A DNA stretch of 32,067 bases, from contig JAJDSZ010000042.1 of NCBI GenBank assembly GCA_022827425.1, positions 1-32,067 of the forward strand, given 5' to 3'. This stretch comes from Pseudomonadales bacterium. Its GTDB lineage: Bacteria; Pseudomonadota; Gammaproteobacteria; Pseudomonadales; Pseudohongiellaceae. The notes under the pieces are model-generated. The model had not been told where the DNA came from. It did no database searches and worked only from the letters and a program-made list of their open reading frames with translations. Of the stretch, positions 26,277 to 32,067 are shown piece after piece. Positions within the stretch are counted from its first letter, which is position 1. Each line of letters opens with the position of its first letter. A program made the position numbers and the translations under genes.

Positions 26277-26308
26277 TTCATTGAAGGTTGATTGAAGGAG
26301 AGTGGATC

Positions 26309-29182
<2,874 letters not shown>

Positions 29183-29224
29183 GGCGGGGTCTCAACTCAC
29201 CAACAGTTGAATGGAGGAGTAAAC

Positions 29225-30490
29225 ATGCTGTCCTGGGAAGAATTCAATCACGAGGAAAAACCGGCGCCGGCGGTCAAGCCGCCCATTTCGGAATTGCCGC
29301 CGGAACCGGCCCCCGAATCCTCCGCGCCGGAAGCGCGGGCCGCAGCCGGGCCGCAGCCGTCGGAACTGGACGCGGCAACCCGCAGCAGCAACGACGACGC
29401 CCTGGAACAGGCCATCCGCGACCTGGAGGACCTCGACGTCAGCGCCGGCCTGCGGGAACTCGAAGGCACCGCTTCCCGGGTGGCCGTGGACGACAAGCGC
29501 ATGATCAATTGCCGGGCCGACCTCAACCAGCTCGTACCCTTCAAGTACGACTGGGCCTGGCAAAAGTATCTCGATGGCTGCGCCAACCACTGGATGCCCC
29601 AGGAAATCAACATGAATGCGGATATCGCCCTGTGGAAGAACCCCACCGGGCTCACCGCCGACGAACGCCTCATCGTCAAGCGCAACCTGGGATTCTTCTC
29701 CACCGCCGACTCGCTGGTGGCCAACAACCTGGTGCTGGCGATCTACCGGCTCATCACCAACCCCGAATGCCGCCAGTACATCCTGCGCCAGGCTTTCGAG
29801 GAAGCGATCCACACCCACGCCTACCAGTACTGCATCGAGTCGCTGGGCATGGACGAGGGCGAGATTTTCAACATGTACCACGAGGTGCCCTCGGTGGCGA
29901 AAAAGGCGTCCTGGGGCCTGATGTACACCCAGGCACTGTCGGACCCGCGGTTCCGCACCGGCGCCCTGGCAAGCGACCAGGAACTGCTGAAAAACCTGAT
30001 CGCATTCTATTGCTGCCTGGAAGGCATCTTTTTCTACTGCGGCTTTACCCAGATCCTTTCCATGGGCCGCCGCAACAAGATGACGGGCACTTCGGAGCAG
30101 TTCCAGTACATCCTGCGGGACGAGTCGATGCATCTGAACTTCGGCATCGACATGATCAACCAGATCAAGCTTGAGAATCCAAACCTGTGGACGGAAGAAA
30201 TGCGCGAGGAAGCCACCCAGATGATTCTCCAGGCGACCCAGCTCGAAATCGAATACGCCAGGGACACCATGCCCCGGGGCATTCTCGGCATGAACGCCGC
30301 CATGATGGAGGAGTATCTGCAATTCATCGCCAACCGGCGCCTGGTGCAGATCGGCCTGAAGGAGCAGTTCCGCGGCGTGGGCAATCCCTTTCCCTGGATG
30401 TCCGAAATCATGGACCTGCGCAAGGAAAAGAACTTCTTTGAAACCCGGGTGATCGAGTATCAGACCGGCGGCGCCCTGAGCTGGGATTGA
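29225..30490 (+). CDS. nrdB: Ribonucleoside-diphosphate reductase, class Ia, beta subunit
   Basis: Radical-generating small subunit with a diferric-tyrosyl cofactor. ATG at 29225 has GGAGGAG 5 bases upstream and gives 421 residues. Metal and radical residues are visible: [12 protein letters not shown] (Glu and His ligands, radical Tyr200), [11 protein letters not shown], and [10 protein letters not shown] with Glu and His ligands; the first Asp/Glu ligands lie in the segment around [16 protein letters not shown]. An extra N-terminal region of about 80 residues rich in Pro, Ala and Glu precedes the core, as in other gammaproteobacterial NrdB with two-cone NrdA partners, and may mediate oligomer contacts. 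The C-terminus should bind NrdA. Confidence 0.98.
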   Translation: MLSWEEFNHEEKPAPAVKPPISELPPEPAPESSAPEARAAAGPQPSELDAATRSSNDDALEQAIRDLEDLDVSAGLRELEGTASRVAVDDKRMINCRADLNQLVPFKYDWAWQKYLDGCANHWMPQEINMNADIALWKNPTGLTADERLIVKRNLGFFSTADSLVANNLVLAIYRLITNPECRQYILRQAFEEAIHTHAYQYCIESLGMDEGEIFNMYHEVPSVAKKASWGLMYTQALSDPRFRTGALASDQELLKNLIAFYCCLEGIFFYCGFTQILSMGRRNKMTGTSEQFQYILRDESMHLNFGIDMINQIKLENPNLWTEEMREEATQMILQATQLEIEYARDTMPRGILGMNAAMMEEYLQFIANRRLVQIGLKEQFRGVGNPFPWMSEIMDLRKEKNFFETRVIEYQTGGALSWD

Positions 30491-30497
30491 TCGAGGC

Positions 30498-30803
30498 ATG
30501 AGCAAGGGCAAACAACCAGTGCTTGACCCGGAGCAGACCCTGCGGACGCTGGATCAGCTCAGCCAGACCATCGACGTGATGTCCCAGGTCATTTTCCGGC
30601 TGAGAAGGCAGATGAGCCGGCAACTGCGCCAATATGAACAAAACAGGCAAGCGCTGGATCCGCTTGCGTCCGCATCAGAAAACGGGAATCCCGGAGAAAC
30701 GCCGGATTCCCGCTCCGCCGGGTCCGCCCCGGAAGCACCGGGAATCGAAATCTGCCCCCGGCGCCCGAAAACTCTCCGCCGCCAGAGCCGGGTCCTGCAC
30801 TAG
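30498..30803 (+). CDS. Small coiled-coil protein after nrdB (hypothetical)
   Basis: A 101-residue protein that I do not recognise. It begins 8 bases after the nrdB stop; GAGG lies almost against the ATG, which is unusually close. Residues about 9-52 (QTLRTLDQLSQTIDVMSQVI and following) show heptad-like hydrophobic spacing and many Gln/Arg, consistent with a short coiled coil; the rest is Pro/Ser/Arg-rich and probably disordered. There is no signal or membrane segment. Position suggests co-transcription with nrdAB. The second half may be simply an open frame in GC-rich DNA. Confidence 0.5.
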   Translation: MSKGKQPVLDPEQTLRTLDQLSQTIDVMSQVIFRLRRQMSRQLRQYEQNRQALDPLASASENGNPGETPDSRSAGSAPEAPGIEICPRRPKTLRRQSRVLH

Positions 30804-30818
30804 TGTGCCGGCCCATCG

Positions 30819-31397
30819 ATGTCATATAAAGTCGGCGCTTTACTACTGGCGGCGGGCTTCAGCCGCCGCTTCGGCGGTCGCAAGCTCGTCGCCGAAATGC
30901 CAGACGGCAGGCCGCTCATCGAACATACCCTGGCAAACCTCGAAGCCGCCCTCGACCACATCCTGATCGTGTCGCGCCCCGGCGCGCTGGACGATTGGGA
31001 TTCAGGGAATCGGTCGCTGGCGCGGTTCGACGGAGCGGAACGGGGCATGGGCGCCAGCCTCGCCTTCGGTGTTTCCCGTCTGCCCGGCTGGGATGGCTGC
31101 CTGGTCTGCCTCGCCGACATGCCCTTTATCCAGCCCCGAACCTACGCCCTGCTTGCCGGCCAACTCGCCCCCGACCGGATCCTCATTCCCCGCCACAAGG
31201 ACCGCCGCGGTAATCCCGCGGGGTTCGGCAGCCGGTTTTTTCCGGAACTCGCCAAGCTCGACGACGACGCCGGAGGCCGCCGCATCATCGAGGCCAACCC
31301 GCGCTCCCTGCGCCGGATCACAGTAAACGACCCCGCCATCCTGCAGGATATCGACACCCCCGGGGACTTGCGCAAATTCCGCCAGCCAGCGTCATAA
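30819..31397 (+). CDS. MocA/MobA-like molybdenum-cofactor nucleotidyltransferase
   Basis: A 192-residue nucleotidyltransferase of the MobA/MocA superfamily, which attaches CMP or GMP to molybdopterin. The nucleotide-binding start VGALLLAAGFSRRFGGRKL is followed by GMGASLAFGVSRL, the metal-binding CLADMPFIQPRTYALL, then RGNPAGFGSRFFPEL and the C-terminal DIDTPGDLRKF. The pattern is nearest to MocA (CTP-using), which serves xanthine-dehydrogenase-type enzymes, none of which is in this window. ATG at 30819 has a poor ribosome-binding site. It may have its own promoter or follow the nrd transcript. Confidence 0.85.
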   Translation: MSYKVGALLLAAGFSRRFGGRKLVAEMPDGRPLIEHTLANLEAALDHILIVSRPGALDDWDSGNRSLARFDGAERGMGASLAFGVSRLPGWDGCLVCLADMPFIQPRTYALLAGQLAPDRILIPRHKDRRGNPAGFGSRFFPELAKLDDDAGGRRIIEANPRSLRRITVNDPAILQDIDTPGDLRKFRQPAS

Positions 31398-31442
31398 ATT
31401 CAGCCACTCCCATCCTGGCGCCAGCCACCCTTTCCACATCCC

Positions 31443-31488
31443 CATCCTGTGCAAAGCCAGACTTTCACCACATCATCCTGTGCAAAGC
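31443..31488. repeat. Direct repeat CATCCTGTGCAAAGC, two copies
   Basis: Identical 15-base copies lie at 31443-31457 and 31474-31488, a period of 31 bases. They sit in the gap after the MocA-like gene next to a REP-type palindrome. Two copies are too few, and the repeat too short, for a CRISPR array. Confidence 0.7.
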
Positions 31489-31502
31489 GAAGCCCCACCC
31501 CA

Positions 31503-31530
31503 CCCGTCATTCTGCGCGCGGAATGACGGG
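31503..31530. repeat. Second copy of the CCCGTCATTC palindrome family
   Basis: CCCGTCATTC (31503-31512) pairs with GAATGACGGG (31521-31530); the TGCGCGCG between them is nearly self-complementary. The arms match those at 17590-17629, showing a dispersed family. Confidence 0.8.
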
Positions 31531-31563
31531 GATGGCGGGTTCCCGACATGGGGATTCTACGGC

Positions 31564-31592
31564 TTGTTGCCTGCCATCCATGGTGCTAGAAT
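31564..31592 (+). promoter_or_regulatory. Promoter of the C-tract secreted-protein gene
   Basis: TTGTTG (31564-31569) and TAGAAT (31587-31592) are separated by 17 bases. Transcription would start near 31599, about 60 bases before the ATG at 31660. Confidence 0.55.
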
Positions 31593-31659
31593 CCTCAACC
31601 ATCCCAATCCCAGTCTCGACGGCCCAGCCATCGAAACCGACCTGAATGAGGAGCAGATA

Positions 31660-32067
31660 ATGCAGATGCAGATGCGGATAATGAGCGACAAGACCTCACA
31701 ATTACCCCCCCCCCCTCTGACAATTCCGGCCTGACACGGGCCCTGTTGTGCCTGCCGCTGCTGTTCGCCTTCGCCGCCCCGGCGTTCGCGCAGATAGAGC
31801 TTGACCGCCTTCCGACCGTCACCATAAGCGCGGACCAAAGCACCGTGCAATCGGCAACCGACCCGGCCGCAGAGGCTGACTGTGTGAAAAGCGTGGGCAG
31901 TCCCGGAGCCGGCTACGCGAAAGGATCACCAACAACCTACAAAGTAGGAGGCAGAAACGTGAACGGGTTTTTCTGGTGCATCCCCCACCAGGACCCCAAT
32001 CCCGAAATGAGTTTCACCGTGAGCGTGCCGAACGATAGTCCATGGCCCGGCAACCTGCATGCCATCG
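31660..32067 (+). CDS. Secreted protein, frameshifted at a poly-C tract and cut by the window edge
   Basis: ATG at 31660 has GAGGAG about 7 bases upstream and reads MQMQMRIMSDKTSQL before a run of 11 C. In the present state this frame stops at 31732-31734 after 24 residues. With 12 or 9 C it would continue SDNSGLTRALLCLPLLFAFA, PAFAQ, an apparent Sec signal peptide with an AFA-Q cleavage site, then IELDRLPTVTISADQSTV and on to the window end. The downstream frame has no start of its own with a ribosome-binding site. Two cysteines are seen in the mature part; I do not recognise the family. Either a phase-variable surface or secreted protein in its OFF state or a homopolymer sequencing error explains this. 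Confidence 0.6.
31705..31715 (+). repeat. Homopolymer of 11 C in the coding start region
   Basis: The tract lies 45 bases into the gene that starts at 31660. Its length decides whether the start codon is in frame with the signal peptide: multiples of three are ON, 11 is OFF. Confidence 0.9.

Larger units (their letters stand above)
25886..26308. other. 423-base regulatory gap between ampD and nrdA
   Basis: No protein gene is supported. It holds a partial palindromic repeat (GGCGCAGGCTCCTGG, 26013-26027), a DnaA-box match, an nrdA promoter and two NrdR-box-like sites, listed separately. The 26050-26160 part is notably AT-rich. The predicted leader before nrdA is about 185 bases long; no riboswitch fold was recognised. 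Confidence 0.7.

Noticed and set aside
31443..31488. Possible start of a CRISPR array
   Set aside because: Only two 15-base copies, no palindromic repeat structure, no further spacers and no cas genes in the window.

Overview
The window looks like a high-GC gammaproteobacterial chromosome, by rough impression about 60% GC. Four arrangements support this: glnS / ppiB-lpxH as in Pseudomonas, fxsA-groES-groEL as in enterics, ampD-ampE next to aceE-aceF, and an nrdA with two ATP-cones as in Pseudomonas. No genus can be named from the sequence alone. Most genes are housekeeping, with one unusual operon, one toxin-antitoxin pair, a transposase relic, and two families of small palindromic repeats.

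Layout. 1-2758: glnS (cut by the window edge, minus strand), ppiB and lpxH (plus strand), and a DUF1289 Fe-S-type protein (minus strand). 2954-5563: acnB, probably starting at TTG. It converges on a DnaJ-domain membrane protein and a VWA protein that lie behind tRNA-Leu(UAG). 7442-9084: a crotonase-family gene converging on a membrane-anchored coiled-coil protein.

9178-13427: a tightly overlapping operon built from the isopropylmalate isomerase (aconitase) fold. A LeuD-like gene comes first, then a LeuC carrying an N-terminal twin-arginine signal peptide, then an intact LeuD, then a second divergent LeuD-like gene, and finally a PuuD-type membrane protein. The LeuC keeps all three cluster cysteines. 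Only the middle LeuD keeps the GSSR active-site loop. This is the best candidate for an undescribed system: possibly an exported aconitase-type isomerase with one catalytic and two non-catalytic small subunits.

13428-17583: a remnant that looks like a REP-associated transposase, a parDE toxin-antitoxin pair with a palindromic operator over its promoter, groEL-groES behind a clear sigma-32 promoter, fxsA, and an alkyltransferase-like protein. 17673-25885 (minus strand): ampD-ampE, aceE-aceF, yajQ and ampG, joining muropeptide recycling with pyruvate dehydrogenase. 26309-31397: nrdA-nrdB with DnaA and NrdR box candidates upstream, a small coiled-coil protein, and a MocA-like nucleotidyltransferase. 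31660-end: a secreted protein whose start codon and signal peptide are separated by an 11-C tract that puts them out of frame.

A palindromic repeat with core CCTGTGCCGCAGG recurs at least seven times. It often lies exactly at gene 3' ends, where it supplies the TAG stop codon or the last residues of the protein.
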